Shown: in pieces, positions 25,870 through 35,443 of the stretch
Layout: every line of letters begins with the position of its first letter
Numbering within the stretch: position 1 is the stretch's first letter
Origin: Halorussus sp. MSC15.2
Lineage (GTDB): Archaea > Halobacteriota > Halobacteria > Halobacteriales > Haladaptataceae
Direction of reading: 5' to 3'
Assembly (NCBI RefSeq): GCF_010747475.1
Contig: NZ_VSLZ01000001.1
Location: 1,302,001 to 1,366,000, forward strand
DNA: 64,000 nucleotides
Translations under genes and position numbers: made by a program
Notes under the pieces: model-generated
What the model was told of the DNA's origin: nothing
Database searches by the model: none
The model's input: only the letters and a program-made list of their open reading frames with translations

Positions 25870-27816
25870 ATGGTCAGGGACAGATTATTGAAAATTCTCC
25901 GGAATTTACGCGGCGGTGATAGCCCCGCCGAACGACAGCGAAACGTGACCTTCGACGGGGGGACCCAGACCGGTGAGGTCTCCGTCTCCGGCGGCCGAAC
26001 CGTCACGCGTTCGCAACTCGACGAGGCGTATCGGAACACCGACGCGAGCGACGACCTCCGCCAGGCGCAGGCGGTCCACCTCGGGCAGGTTCTCGACGAC
26101 CCCGGGTCTGCGGCCGGGGACGCGACCGACCTCGGCCGCCGACACGTCGACGCCGGGGTGTCGGCCGCGGCGTTCGCCGGGACCTACGAAGTCGGCGTCG
26201 AGGAACTGGTTTCGGAGGCGTTCGAGCAGCTCGGACACCGACTCGGTGCGAACAACGAGGCGGTCGCCGAGGAACTCCAGCGCGCCGAGGAGGACCTTCA
26301 GTCTGCGCTCTCGGCGACGCTAGCCGACATGCGGACCGGACTCGACGCCTACGGGTCGTCGGGGACGGTCGAATCGGCCGACGACGAGGAACTCAACGTG
26401 GACGACGACGACCTGCTCGACGGTATCGGCGTTCCCGTGTTCATGCTCGACACCAAACGCGACGAGGTCGCGGCGTGGAACTCCGCGCTGGCAGACCTCA
26501 CCGGCGTCCCGGCCGAGCAGGCGCTCGGGACCGAAAACGTCAGCGAGGCGTTCTACCCCGACGGGCGGCGCGTGAAGACGCTGGCCGACAAGGTAGCCGA
26601 GGCCCCGGAGTCGGCGAACGTCGAGTTCGACGTCGGGAGGGCCGACACCGAACGGACGCTGTACACCGACGAAAGTACGATGGTGGACCGCGAGGGCGTC
26701 GAGCGGAGTATCGAGTTCTCGGCCATGCCGCTGTACGACGACGGCGAACTCATCGCAGTCGTGGAGACGGTCCGCGACCGGACGGAGGACGTCCGACGTC
26801 AGGAAGGCGTCACTTCGCTGGTCGAGGAACTCATCGGGACCCTGACCGCGATGGAGATGGGCGACCTCTCGGCCCGCGCGTCGTTCGAGGACGAACACGG
26901 CGTCGTGGACGACTCGCTGGTCGAAGTCGTGGGACAGGTCAACGCCATGGCCGAGCGATTCGAGACGCTGACCGAACGCGTCGGCGAGAAGGCCGACGAC
27001 CTCGAAAGCTCGGTCGAACAGGCCTCCCAGTCGGCCCGCGCCATCGACGAACGCGTCGGCGAGCAGACCGAACAGCTCTCGGAGGTCGCCACACAGATGG
27101 AGAACTTCTCGGCCAGCATGGAGGAGGTCGCCGCGAGTTCCGACGAGGTCGCGTCGGCGGCCGAACAGGCCAAAGCGTCGGCCGATAGCGGTCTCGAATC
27201 CAGCGAGGGCGCTCGCGAGGCCACCGACGAGGTCATCGAGATGAGCGAGGAACTCGTGGGTACCGTGACCGAACTCGAATCCCAGATGAACGAAATCGAA
27301 GACGTGGTCGAGGTCATCGCCGAGGTGGCCGACCAGACCAACCTGCTCGCGCTGAACGCCAACATCGAGGCCGCACGCGCGGGCGAGGCCGGAAGCGGGT
27401 TCGAGGTCGTCGCCGACGAGGTCAAGGAACTGGCCAACGAGACCCGCGAACACACCGAGGAGATAGCCGGGCGTATCGAGGAGATTCAGTCGCAGGCCAA
27501 CGAGACCGTCGTCGCGGTCGAGGAGTCTAACGAACAGGTCAAGTACGCCGGACAGGAAATCGAAGACGCACTGGTGGCGCTCGAAGAAATCGCCGACGCG
27601 GTCGAGGAGGCCGCGACCGGCGTGACCGAGGTCGCGGAGGCCAACGACGAGCAAGCCGCCAACGTCGAGCAGGTGATGGCGACGGTCGAAGACGTGCGCG
27701 ACCAGACCCGCGAGGTCGAGGGCGCGACCGACGACATCGTGTCGGCGACCCGCGAACAGACCGAAGCCATCGAGGAACTCGCCGCGCGAGTAGACGACAT
27801 GCGAAGCGAGTCCTGA
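25870..27816 (+). CDS. Soluble chemotaxis transducer (methyl-accepting protein) with PAS domain
   Basis: 648 aa without membrane helices. The N-terminal region (about 40-150) ends in LGRRHVDAGVSAAAFAGTYE, which recalls the last helices of protoglobin sensors (globin-coupled transducers), although the heme histidine cannot be assigned. A PAS domain lies about 180-305, with a HAMP-like linker near 315-370. The long signalling coiled coil has the hairpin tip EVADQTNLLALNANIEAARA. Glu/Gln-rich methylation helices flank it. Role: cytoplasmic chemoreceptor feeding CheA/CheW. Signal unknown. Confidence 0.92.
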   Translation: MVRDRLLKILRNLRGGDSPAERQRNVTFDGGTQTGEVSVSGGRTVTRSQLDEAYRNTDASDDLRQAQAVHLGQVLDDPGSAAGDATDLGRRHVDAGVSAAAFAGTYEVGVEELVSEAFEQLGHRLGANNEAVAEELQRAEEDLQSALSATLADMRTGLDAYGSSGTVESADDEELNVDDDDLLDGIGVPVFMLDTKRDEVAAWNSALADLTGVPAEQALGTENVSEAFYPDGRRVKTLADKVAEAPESANVEFDVGRADTERTLYTDESTMVDREGVERSIEFSAMPLYDDGELIAVVETVRDRTEDVRRQEGVTSLVEELIGTLTAMEMGDLSARASFEDEHGVVDDSLVEVVGQVNAMAERFETLTERVGEKADDLESSVEQASQSARAIDERVGEQTEQLSEVATQMENFSASMEEVAASSDEVASAAEQAKASADSGLESSEGAREATDEVIEMSEELVGTVTELESQMNEIEDVVEVIAEVADQTNLLALNANIEAARAGEAGSGFEVVADEVKELANETREHTEEIAGRIEEIQSQANETVVAVEESNEQVKYAGQEIEDALVALEEIADAVEEAATGVTEVAEANDEQAANVEQVMATVEDVRDQTREVEGATDDIVSATREQTEAIEELAARVDDMRSES

Positions 27817-27934
27817 CCATCAATCCGTCCCTGTGATGACCGTATCGAATCCCGACAGACCACATCCCTCCGGGAACCCATCAGGCGACGGGTCGCCGAC
27901 GCGAGCGACCGCGCCGAGAACGTAGACACGACTC

Positions 27935-28804
27935 ATGAGCAAGGAAGGCGAGCACAAGATTACAGATACGCAGGGGAAGTTCTTGCAGGTCGTGAAGAGC
28001 GGCCGCAAACTCAACGACCCCGACTGGACCAGCGGCCGCGTTCTGCTGTCGAACAAGCGAATCGTGTTGGCCGGCAATCAGGGCAAGCGGTCGATTCCGC
28101 TGTCCGACGTGAAGGGCCTGAAAGGCCGCTACGACGTCAATCAGGCGGTCGCTTCGGTTTCTGACTACCTCAGCGTCGAGTTCGACGACAACGTCATCCT
28201 GATTGGCACGAACGTGGACATCGAGGAGTTCGAGACCGACCTCTACGGTGCCCTGCTGAACCAGAAGATGATTCTGACCAAGCACCCCGCCGTCGAAGGG
28301 GGCGTGGTGCAGGACACCAACTGGGAGAAGGCCCGCGTCAAGATTACCGACGGCATGGTCAACGTCGCCATCGCCTCGGGCACCTTCGTCGGCATCGAAC
28401 TCGACGACATCGGGTCGGTCGAACGCGCGACCCGGACGGTCAAAGGCGAACAGCGGACGGTGCTGGAGGTCGAACACACGCAGGGCGACACCAGCGTCCA
28501 GACGTACGTCTCGGGACAGACCCGCCGCTGTGCGCTTCTGGAGTCGCTGTTTCAGAAAGGCGAACGCAAGAACGAGGGCGGAGTCGAACTCGACGAGGTC
28601 GAAAAGGAGGTACTGATGGCGCTCTACTCCGGCGTCTCGCCGTTCGAGATTCCCGGGTTCCTCGGCATGGAAGTGGACGAAGTCGAGAGTATCTTCGAGC
28701 GACTCATCGAGGTGGACGTACTCGAAGAGGTCCGCAAACGGCGAGAGGTGAGTCTGAAGACTCGCGGCCGCAACATCGCCAGCGAGTCCATCAACGAGAA
28801 GTGA
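27935..28804 (+). CDS. cheF: Archaeal chemotaxis adaptor CheF (second copy)
   Basis: 289 aa. Shares with the gene at 13876 the order of a beta-rich N-terminal part (SGRVLLSNKRIVLAG), a middle part with LLNQKMILTKHPAVEGG, and a C-terminal helix-turn-helix-like segment (KEVLMALYSGVSPFEIPGF, VDVLEEVRKR). The two copies are clearly diverged, as are CheF1 and CheF2 of other haloarchaea. It follows the transducer gene in the same direction by 118 bp. Confidence 0.9.
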   Translation: MSKEGEHKITDTQGKFLQVVKSGRKLNDPDWTSGRVLLSNKRIVLAGNQGKRSIPLSDVKGLKGRYDVNQAVASVSDYLSVEFDDNVILIGTNVDIEEFETDLYGALLNQKMILTKHPAVEGGVVQDTNWEKARVKITDGMVNVAIASGTFVGIELDDIGSVERATRTVKGEQRTVLEVEHTQGDTSVQTYVSGQTRRCALLESLFQKGERKNEGGVELDEVEKEVLMALYSGVSPFEIPGFLGMEVDEVESIFERLIEVDVLEEVRKRREVSLKTRGRNIASESINEK

Positions 28805-28926
28805 CGCGAACCTGATTTTGAATCGGCGTACCGTCGTTCGATAGCGGTGAACGAGGAGTATCCGAAAACAGTCACCGGAACGAACGCCGAGGACGCAACA
28901 GCAGAAGTGAGAACGGTCCGCGCCGG

Positions 28927-30357
28927 TTATCGGAGGCGCTTGACCAGTCGGCGGAGGTCGAGGTGACCCGCCCCGTGGTACAGTTCGCCGCCCGGTGCGT
29001 CCGTCGCGGTCTCCTTTATCAGCGACTTGAGTTCTTCTGCGGAGATGTCGGGTCGGAGCGAGCGCGCGAGCGCGACTGCGCCGGTCACTTGCGGGGCCGC
29101 CATCGACGTGCCTGCCTTCCAACCGTAGCCGGGAGTCGGTTCGCCGTCGGCGTCGTGCTCGACGACGCTCGAGTACACGAGGTCGTAGAACCAGCCCTCG
29201 ACGCCCTTCTGATACGCGTCGAGGTCGTAGTTTCCACCCTCGGCGCTCACGTCCACGCCCTCGCCGTAGTTGGTGTACTTCGCGGGTTGGGTCGTCGGTT
29301 TCTCCAACTTCTTGAGTCCCTTGTCCTCGCGGCTGGCCTTCTTGTCGTCCCAGAGGTAGCCGATGGGACCCGTCGCGGAGACGCCGAAGATGCCCTCGAC
29401 CTCCGTCGGGAGGCTGATGACGTCGTCGGGGGTCATGTCGACGCCGGCGTTCCCGGCGGAGTTGACGATTATCATGTCCTGCGAGCGGGCGTACTCCGCG
29501 AGACGACTGTAGGCCTCCTTCACGTCGGCCACCCAGTCCTCGTTCGGGTTCGCGGGCGGGTACCCGACGCTGAAGTTCGCGGCGTCACAGCCCTTGGTCG
29601 CGGCGTCGGTGAGCGCCGCAATCGTGTCGCCGGTCGATGCGCCTTCGCCCGGGACGCCCGAGAAGACGCGGTGAGCGACGATTTCGGTCTCCGGCGCGGT
29701 ACCGAGGACGCCCTCGCCGTTCGCGTTCGTCCCGGCGACGATGCCCGCGACGTGAGTCCCGTGGTCGCCCGCACCGTTGGGTCGGAAGTCGTAGTCGTCG
29801 GTGGTGTAGTTCGCCGACAGTTCCGCGTTGACCACGTCCGCGAGGTCCGGGTGGCCGTCGTAGACGCCCGAGTCAACGACCGCGACGCGACTCCCCTCGC
29901 CCTTCGTGGTGTCCTGAACGGTCCGACCGTTACCGGGGTTCTCGGTCAGGTCGCCGACGCGCTGTTTGCGCTTGTCCCACTGGAGTTCGGTGTTGGTCGG
30001 TTCGCCGCTGTCCCACGCGGGACCCTTGCTGCCCTCGCCGTTCGCGTCGTGTTCCTTGGCCGGGCCGCCGTCGTACGTCTGGTCGTCTCGGTAGACCGTC
30101 ACGTCCGGCGTCGTGGACGCCTCGCCGGGGACCACATCCGGGTCGCCCCGCGCCGCGAGGAGGTCGATTTCCGAGATGTCGTGGATAATCTCCACGTCCT
30201 CCGGGACCTCACTGCGCGAAACCTCCTGCAGGTCTACGAGGAACCGCGTGTTTCGCGTTCCGCTTCCGCTGGCACTGACCGGTCCACTCACCAGCGCTGC
30301 GCTACCGACGGCGCTCCCCGCCGCCTTGAGGAACGTCCGCCTGCTATGGTCTGACAT
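28927..30357 (-). CDS. Secreted subtilisin-like serine protease (Tat substrate)
   Basis: 476 aa. Twin-arginine signal SRRTFLKAAG, then a hydrophobic stretch to VSASGSG. A propeptide region covers about 35-130. The S8 catalytic residues are all present: Asp162 (VVDSG), His202 (DHGTHVAG), oxyanion Asn303 (NSAGNAG) and Ser418 (GTSMAAP). It is halolysin-like but without a C-terminal extension. Folded export by Tat is usual in haloarchaea. It has its own A/T-rich promoter. Position at the edge of the surface region suggests an extracellular role. Confidence 0.93.
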   Translation of the reverse strand: MSDHSRRTFLKAAGSAVGSAALVSGPVSASGSGTRNTRFLVDLQEVSRSEVPEDVEIIHDISEIDLLAARGDPDVVPGEASTTPDVTVYRDDQTYDGGPAKEHDANGEGSKGPAWDSGEPTNTELQWDKRKQRVGDLTENPGNGRTVQDTTKGEGSRVAVVDSGVYDGHPDLADVVNAELSANYTTDDYDFRPNGAGDHGTHVAGIVAGTNANGEGVLGTAPETEIVAHRVFSGVPGEGASTGDTIAALTDAATKGCDAANFSVGYPPANPNEDWVADVKEAYSRLAEYARSQDMIIVNSAGNAGVDMTPDDVISLPTEVEGIFGVSATGPIGYLWDDKKASREDKGLKKLEKPTTQPAKYTNYGEGVDVSAEGGNYDLDAYQKGVEGWFYDLVYSSVVEHDADGEPTPGYGWKAGTSMAAPQVTGAVALARSLRPDISAEELKSLIKETATDAPGGELYHGAGHLDLRRLVKRLR

Positions 30358-30379
30358 GCATCACATACATCCACCACAA

Positions 30380-30404
30380 TTCATATAAATGTTTATAGAC
30401 GGGT
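30380..30404 (-). promoter_or_regulatory. A/T-rich promoter of the subtilase gene
   Basis: On the minus strand this reads CTATAAAC ATTTATATGAATTG, about 25-45 bp ahead of the start. Two overlapping TATA-like cores are possible. Confidence 0.5.
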
Positions 30405-30524
30405 GAGTAAACAGAAATGGACGAATTATAGGTTTATTGTATCTTCCTTCCGGGAGTAGAACTGTTCACGGAACGATAGTTGTCGACACAGTCTGTCGAG
30501 CGAAAACGGAACGCGCGACTCCGA

Positions 30525-31502
30525 TTACCGGAGTTCCTTCAGTTCGGCCAAGTCACGGAGACCTGCCTCCAGCGAAACCGACGGCGCGTACCCGAGTTCC
30601 GTCCGCGCCTTCGAGACGTCGGCCTCGCTGTGTCGAATGTCGCCCGGTCGCGGTTCGACGTGAGTAATTTCGGCGTCGGAGTCTGTCACCTCGACCACCG
30701 TCTCTGCGAGTTCCTCGACTGTAACGCTGCGTCCCGTCCCGACGTTGAACGCTTCACCTACGCGGTCGGTCGTCGCCGCCAACAGGTTGGCCTGTACCAC
30801 GTCCGAGACGTGGACGAAATCGCGAGTTTGCTGGCCGTCGCCCTCGATAGTCAGCGGGCCGCCGTCGGCCGCTTGCCGGAAGAAGACGTTCACGACCGCG
30901 CTGTACTCGGGGTTCTGGCGCGGCCCGTAGACGTTGAAGTAGCGTAGCGCCACGGTCTCCAGTCCGTACAGGTCGTGGTACCGCCGGGCGTAGTGGTCGA
31001 GCGAGAGTTTGTCGATGCCGTACGGCGAGGTGGGGTCCTTCGAGTCGCCCTCGGAGACCGGCACCGACTCCGGGTGGCCGTAGATGGCGGCCGACGACGC
31101 GAGGACGACGCGGGCGTCCTCCTCGCGGGCGCGTTCGAGCAGGTCCACGGTCGCCGCGGCGTTGACCCGGTTGCTCTCCGGCGGGTCCGCCACGGACTCC
31201 TCGACCGACACCAGCGCGGCCTCGTGAAACACGAGGTCAGTCCCGTCCATCGCCTCCGCGACCGTCTCGGGGTCGCAGACGTCACCTTCCACGAGGTGTG
31301 CGCCCTCGGGGACGTGTTCGCGCGCGCCGCCAGAGAAGTCGTCGAGCACGCGCACCTCGTTGTCCCCGACCAGCGCCTCGGCGAGGTGGCTCCCGACGAA
31401 GCCAGCGCCTCCGGTTATCAGTACGGTCCGGTTCGACACGTCGGGCGTCCAGTTCGCTCCGACCGCGGAGTCGTCGGACGCGTCGGTGTCGGCGTCGTTC
31501 AT
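30525..31502 (-). CDS. NAD-dependent sugar epimerase/dehydratase (UDP-glucose 4-epimerase-like)
   Basis: 325 aa from ATG 31500-31502; an in-frame ATG at 31529 is upstream. The Rossmann motif TGGAGFVGSH (about residue 33) binds NAD. The SDR triad is SSAAIYG (Ser) and YGIDKLSLDHY (Tyr-x3-Lys). NVYGPRQNP and the C-terminal RPGDIRHSEAD are typical of the GalE/WbpP-type extended SDR family. The substrate is probably UDP-Glc(NAc) or a uronic acid. It follows the flippase gene by 98 bp and may be the last gene of the operon led by the element at 34988. Confidence 0.88.
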   Translation of the reverse strand: MNDADTDASDDSAVGANWTPDVSNRTVLITGGAGFVGSHLAEALVGDNEVRVLDDFSGGAREHVPEGAHLVEGDVCDPETVAEAMDGTDLVFHEAALVSVEESVADPPESNRVNAAATVDLLERAREEDARVVLASSAAIYGHPESVPVSEGDSKDPTSPYGIDKLSLDHYARRYHDLYGLETVALRYFNVYGPRQNPEYSAVVNVFFRQAADGGPLTIEGDGQQTRDFVHVSDVVQANLLAATTDRVGEAFNVGTGRSVTVEELAETVVEVTDSDAEITHVEPRPGDIRHSEADVSKARTELGYAPSVSLEAGLRDLAELKELR

Positions 31503-31600
31503 GCTCCGACCCTCGCCGCGGAGAGCCAAATAACTGGGAGGTTAGTTCGTGACATGGGTTTCGGTGGGTGATTTCGTTCGTCGAATCGTCTGTTCGGTCG

Positions 31601-33067
31601 TCAGGTGAGGATGGTTCTGACGCGCCGGAGGTCGAGGAGGCCGCCCGCGACCGACAGTCCGGCCCAGACCGCCACGCCCGCCAGAACCGAGACGACGAGC
31701 GCGGGGATGCCCGCAATCTGGACGAGAATCCCGTACACGGCGGCCGACATCGCCGCCGTGACCGCGACCACCGCCGCGAGGTGACGGACGAGTTCGCCGA
31801 CAGACAGCGACAGTTCGGCGTGGATGACCCAGAGGGTCACCGCCAACACCGCGGTGTGGGTGATGACGGTGGCCGCGGCCGCGCCGACTACGCCGAACGC
31901 GGGAATCATCACGAGGTTCAACAGGAAGTTGCCGACCGACCCGCCGCCTTTGGCGACGGCGCGTTCGCGCGCCCGGCCGAGGAAGTCGAGGGCGTCCCCG
32001 GTGACGTACGAGACCGCCTGAAGGACGACGTAGGCGGCGAACACTTGGAGGACGGGCACGGCACCGACCCACTTCTCGCCGAAGATTAGTCGAATCGCGG
32101 GTTCGGCCACGATGACCATCCCGGCGGCGGCCGGGATGTAGAGCAGGAGGATGTACTTCAGCGTCGTCTCGTATATCTGTGCGGCGTGGTCGGTCTCGCC
32201 TTCGGCCTTGTGTTCGCCGTAGGCGGGCGAGAGCGTGAACCCGAGCGAGGCCGCGGGCGAGTGGATGAAGTCCACTATCTGCTTCGAGAGGTAGTAGTAG
32301 CCCACCGCGACCGGGTTCATGAAGTAGCCGACCAGAATCGTGTCCACGCGCTTGTCGAGGATGTTGGCTCCGCGGGTCGCTGTCAGCGGGACGCTGTACC
32401 GGGCGACCCGCCGAGTCAGACCGTCCTCGGGCGGTTCGTCGCGGTCGGCGTCGCGGTAGCACTTCCGGTAGAGCAGGCCGAGACCGACCGCCGCCCCGAC
32501 GCCGTAGCCCACGATGTAGCCGACCAGCGCGCCGACCGCGCCGCCGACGAGGAGGACGAACACCACCGCGAGGAGCAGACGGCCGACCGACCCGACCGCC
32601 CGAATCGCTGCGCTGTAGGTTATCCGGTTGTAGCCTTGGAACAGCACCTGCGAGAAGGTGAACAGCGAGTGGACCGCGACGTACCCCGCGCCGAGGACCA
32701 GCAGGGGACCGATTTCTGGTTGGCCGACGACCCGGGCGACGTGCCCGCTGAGGAGCGCGAACAGGCCACCCACGACGCCGATGGCCGCGAGGCGGTAGAC
32801 CACCGCCGCTCGGAGGACGTGAGGGACCTGACTCGGGTTCGTCTCTCGGTACTCCGTGATGTAGCGCGCGGCCGCCTTCGCGATGCCGAGGTCGGTGAAC
32901 AGTTGGACGACGCCCATCACCGCCAGCGCCGCCCCGAGTAACCCGTACTCCGTCTGGGTGAGCAGGACTCTGGCGAGGACGACCATCAGCACGCCGCTGG
33001 CGACCATGTGGAGAGCGCGGGCGCTCAGCATCGCCTTGAACGAGCGCGCGAAGCGTTTCAAGTCCAT
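31601..33067 (-). CDS. Polysaccharide flippase (Wzx/MATE-like, MVF superfamily)
   Basis: 488 aa, about 12-14 hydrophobic segments over the whole length. Segment order, with the YSVPLTATRGANILDKRVDTILVG block in the middle and long helices after it, fits the polysaccharide transporter family that moves lipid-linked oligosaccharides outward. Here only the motif start, YSVPLTATRGANILDKR, is quoted. It lies between the GT-C-like gene (57 bp) and the epimerase gene, in the same direction. Confidence 0.88.
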   Translation of the reverse strand: MDLKRFARSFKAMLSARALHMVASGVLMVVLARVLLTQTEYGLLGAALAVMGVVQLFTDLGIAKAAARYITEYRETNPSQVPHVLRAAVVYRLAAIGVVGGLFALLSGHVARVVGQPEIGPLLVLGAGYVAVHSLFTFSQVLFQGYNRITYSAAIRAVGSVGRLLLAVVFVLLVGGAVGALVGYIVGYGVGAAVGLGLLYRKCYRDADRDEPPEDGLTRRVARYSVPLTATRGANILDKRVDTILVGYFMNPVAVGYYYLSKQIVDFIHSPAASLGFTLSPAYGEHKAEGETDHAAQIYETTLKYILLLYIPAAAGMVIVAEPAIRLIFGEKWVGAVPVLQVFAAYVVLQAVSYVTGDALDFLGRARERAVAKGGGSVGNFLLNLVMIPAFGVVGAAAATVITHTAVLAVTLWVIHAELSLSVGELVRHLAAVVAVTAAMSAAVYGILVQIAGIPALVVSVLAGVAVWAGLSVAGGLLDLRRVRTILT

Positions 33068-33124
33068 AGTGGTTCGAGTGCATCGTCGTTCGGGTTCGGA
33101 CAGTTGCGTGCGATTCGCGTCACG

Positions 33125-34926
33125 TTAGCTCGTCCCGTTTATCCGGTACATCTGGAAGCCGCCGTTGGCCTGCACGCGGTTCAGTCCCGGCGCGGCGTCG
33201 AGCGAGCGGAACCCGCGCGCGCCGAACCGGAAGCCGTCGTACACCCGCAGGTCGCGCTGGCGCGCCCGGTCGGTGAACGTGAGGTATCGGTCGTCGTAGT
33301 GACGCGCCACGTAACTCCCGGTGAAGTTCTCCCCGACCGCGGGATGGGAGTCGTGGGTGTAGAGGCTCCCGGCAGCCAGTTTCAGCCGCCGACTCTGCTG
33401 GTAGCCCAGAACACCGTCGGTCCACCGCTCGCCGCCCGACCGGATGCCGACGAACGGACTCGACCCGCGGTGTTCGATGGCCGTCTCGTACCCGCTCATC
33501 TGGGCCTCGGAGACGTGGCTGGAGCTCTGGTACATGTACGGCGACTGGTAGACCGTCGGGACCGACAGCGCGAGCATGACCACGACCGCGACGCCCACCA
33601 CCCTCCGCGCGTCCCCGGCGAGAATCGCGTCGAGAGAGCGTCCATCCCGCGAGCGAGCGCCACCGCGCCGAGTATCGTCACCAGCACCATGATGAACCCG
33701 AGCTGTCGGAAGTGCAGCTTCTCGTAGCTGACGATGAAGTAGGCGGTGAACAGTCCGAACAGCGGGACCAGCGCGAGTCCGAGGTACCGGGAGAACGACC
33801 GCACGTCGGGAGCGTCCTCGAACCTGCCGAGGAGACCGCCGAGGACGGATACTCCGGCGAGCGCGCAGAACACGACGCTCACGAGGAACAGTTTGGCGAA
33901 CAGCATCTGGAGGGACCCGCCGACCGCCGACACCGACCCCGCGGCCTGCGTGGTCTCCTGACCGAACCGGAACCCGCTGGACAGCATGCCGAGCAGCGCG
34001 GAGGTGGCCCCGGTTGCGCGCTCGTGACGGGGTGCCCACACCGCGAACACCCCGGCGAGGAACACCGTCTGGAGCGCGAGCGTCCGGTGGTCGGTCTCGC
34101 GACTCCCGACGAGGCGGGCGAGGAGTTGGAGACCCAGTATGGAACCGAACACGACGAGGACGTTCGCGGCCTGCTGGGGGTGGACCAGCACGACCGCCAT
34201 CGAGGTAATCGCCATCAACGCCCCCGTCGGTGTCCCGACGAACAGGCCCTCGCGGTCGGCGCGGACGAGGTACCGCGCCGCGAGGTAGAGTATCAGCGGT
34301 AGGAACATGATTGCCTGCGTGGTCGGGTGGGGCATGTCGAAGACGCTGACGTTGTTTAGCGGCAGGAACAGCAGCGCCGCCAGCGCCGCCAGCGTGGTCG
34401 CGCGCCGGTCGCGGGTGATGGTCCACGTGGTCAGCGGGACGAACAGGAGGAACACCGCGGTGAACGCCGACACCATCACCAGCATCGCGCGCGGGAGTCC
34501 CATCCCCGTCACGTCCGAGAGAATCACCGCGACGGTGTGGGTCCCGGGGTAGAGGAAGTTCAGAACCGAGAGCTTTCCGGCGGCGATGTCCTTGGCCCAC
34601 CCGAGGTGGGTCAGCGAGTCGCCCGCGCCGAAGAAGTAGTACGACCGCACCACCGGCAGCGAGGCCACCGCGAACATGGCGACTCCGGCGAGGACGAGCG
34701 CCAACCGTCCCCGTACTCCGTCGGCCCGCAGGCCGACGAAGACCCCCACCAGCAGCGCGATGCTCGTTCCGACCCAGAACGCGACCGGCGTCCCGGCGTA
34801 TATCGAGAGTTCGTACGTCTCCGGCGGCGACCCGTGGGCGAGGAGTACCGCCGCGGCGAGCGACACGAAACCGACGATGAGTGCGCCTTTCTCCCGTCTC
34901 CGGGAGGTGTGCGTGTCCGTATCCAT
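33125..34926 (-). pseudogene. Polytopic GT-C-like membrane protein, frameshifted by 2 bp
   Basis: The N-terminal 430 residues (from ATG 34924-34926) have about ten hydrophobic segments, with YYFFGAGDSLTHLGWAKDI in an outer loop and MPHPTTQAIMFLPLIL. That layout suggests a GT-C glycosyltransferase or a polymerase. The frame breaks at GCTCTCTCGACG (33630-33642, read on minus). The rest, from VVGVAVVVMLALSVPTVYQS to FQMYRINGTS, is in another frame. Removing one CT unit restores a single protein of 599 aa; the gene length is 2 more than a multiple of three. It heads a likely operon with flippase and epimerase. Confidence 0.8.
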
Positions 34927-34987
34927 GGTAATGTCAGACCGCGCCCGTCCGGACGCGTAGCTACTTCCAGAACTCCCCGCGTCGGGG

Positions 34988-35008
34988 CTTTGTTATGGGC
35001 CGCCTGAG
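34988..35008 (-). promoter_or_regulatory. Bipartite element CTCAG-7 nt-ATAACAAAG, facing the GT-C-like gene
   Basis: Sense orientation, 61 bp ahead of the start codon at 34926. The upstream half CTCAGG is shared with the copy at 56359. Confidence 0.65.
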
Positions 35009-35265
35009 CCGCCGTAGGCGGTGAAAAACCCGTCACTGACGGGGATTCGACGGGCGCGAACGGAGAGCGGAACTTCGAGACGGTCGCCGCTTGCGCGAGT
35101 AGATAGGCCGTCGAGAACCGAACTCAGTCCGCCTCGGGGTACCCCGGCGTGCCTCCGAGTCGGTTGCCGTCGCCCGGTTACCTGAGAGTTAGCTAACCCT
35201 TATTAACTCGCGGCGGTAAGTTACCCATAGAAACCCGCTTACGGAACAGAAGCGGGGGACACCCA
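35009..35265. other. Spacer ahead of the DUF7331-like gene
   Basis: No credible gene. Contains an A/T-rich TATA-like site CTTATTAA at about 35199-35206, roughly 60 bp before the ATG at 35266, probably its promoter. Confidence 0.45.
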
Positions 35266-35433
35266 ATGACCGAGAAATACGATACCGACAACAACCGCGA
35301 CGAAGACGCGTTCGAGACGGAGCGATACGCCGCCGTCAGCGACGGCGCGGGCGAGATGGTGGTCTACGACACCGAGAACACCGACGCGTGGCTCAAGTCC
35401 GACGCGGCGGTCGAAGTCGACGAGATGGCGTAG
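35266..35433 (+). CDS. Small acidic haloarchaeal protein (DUF7331-like)
   Basis: 55 aa from ATG 35266 to TAG 35431-35433. The residues MVVYDTENTDAWLKSDAAVE match my memory of a short haloarchaeal family in which a (V/I)YD-x-N/E-x(2)-AW-(L/I)-x-SD-x-A-V core is conserved. No membrane segment or cysteine. Function unknown. It has its own promoter-like site and lies alone between two minus-strand glycan operons. Confidence 0.75.
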   Translation: MTEKYDTDNNRDEDAFETERYAAVSDGAGEMVVYDTENTDAWLKSDAAVEVDEMA

Positions 35434-35443
35434 CCGAGTCGCG

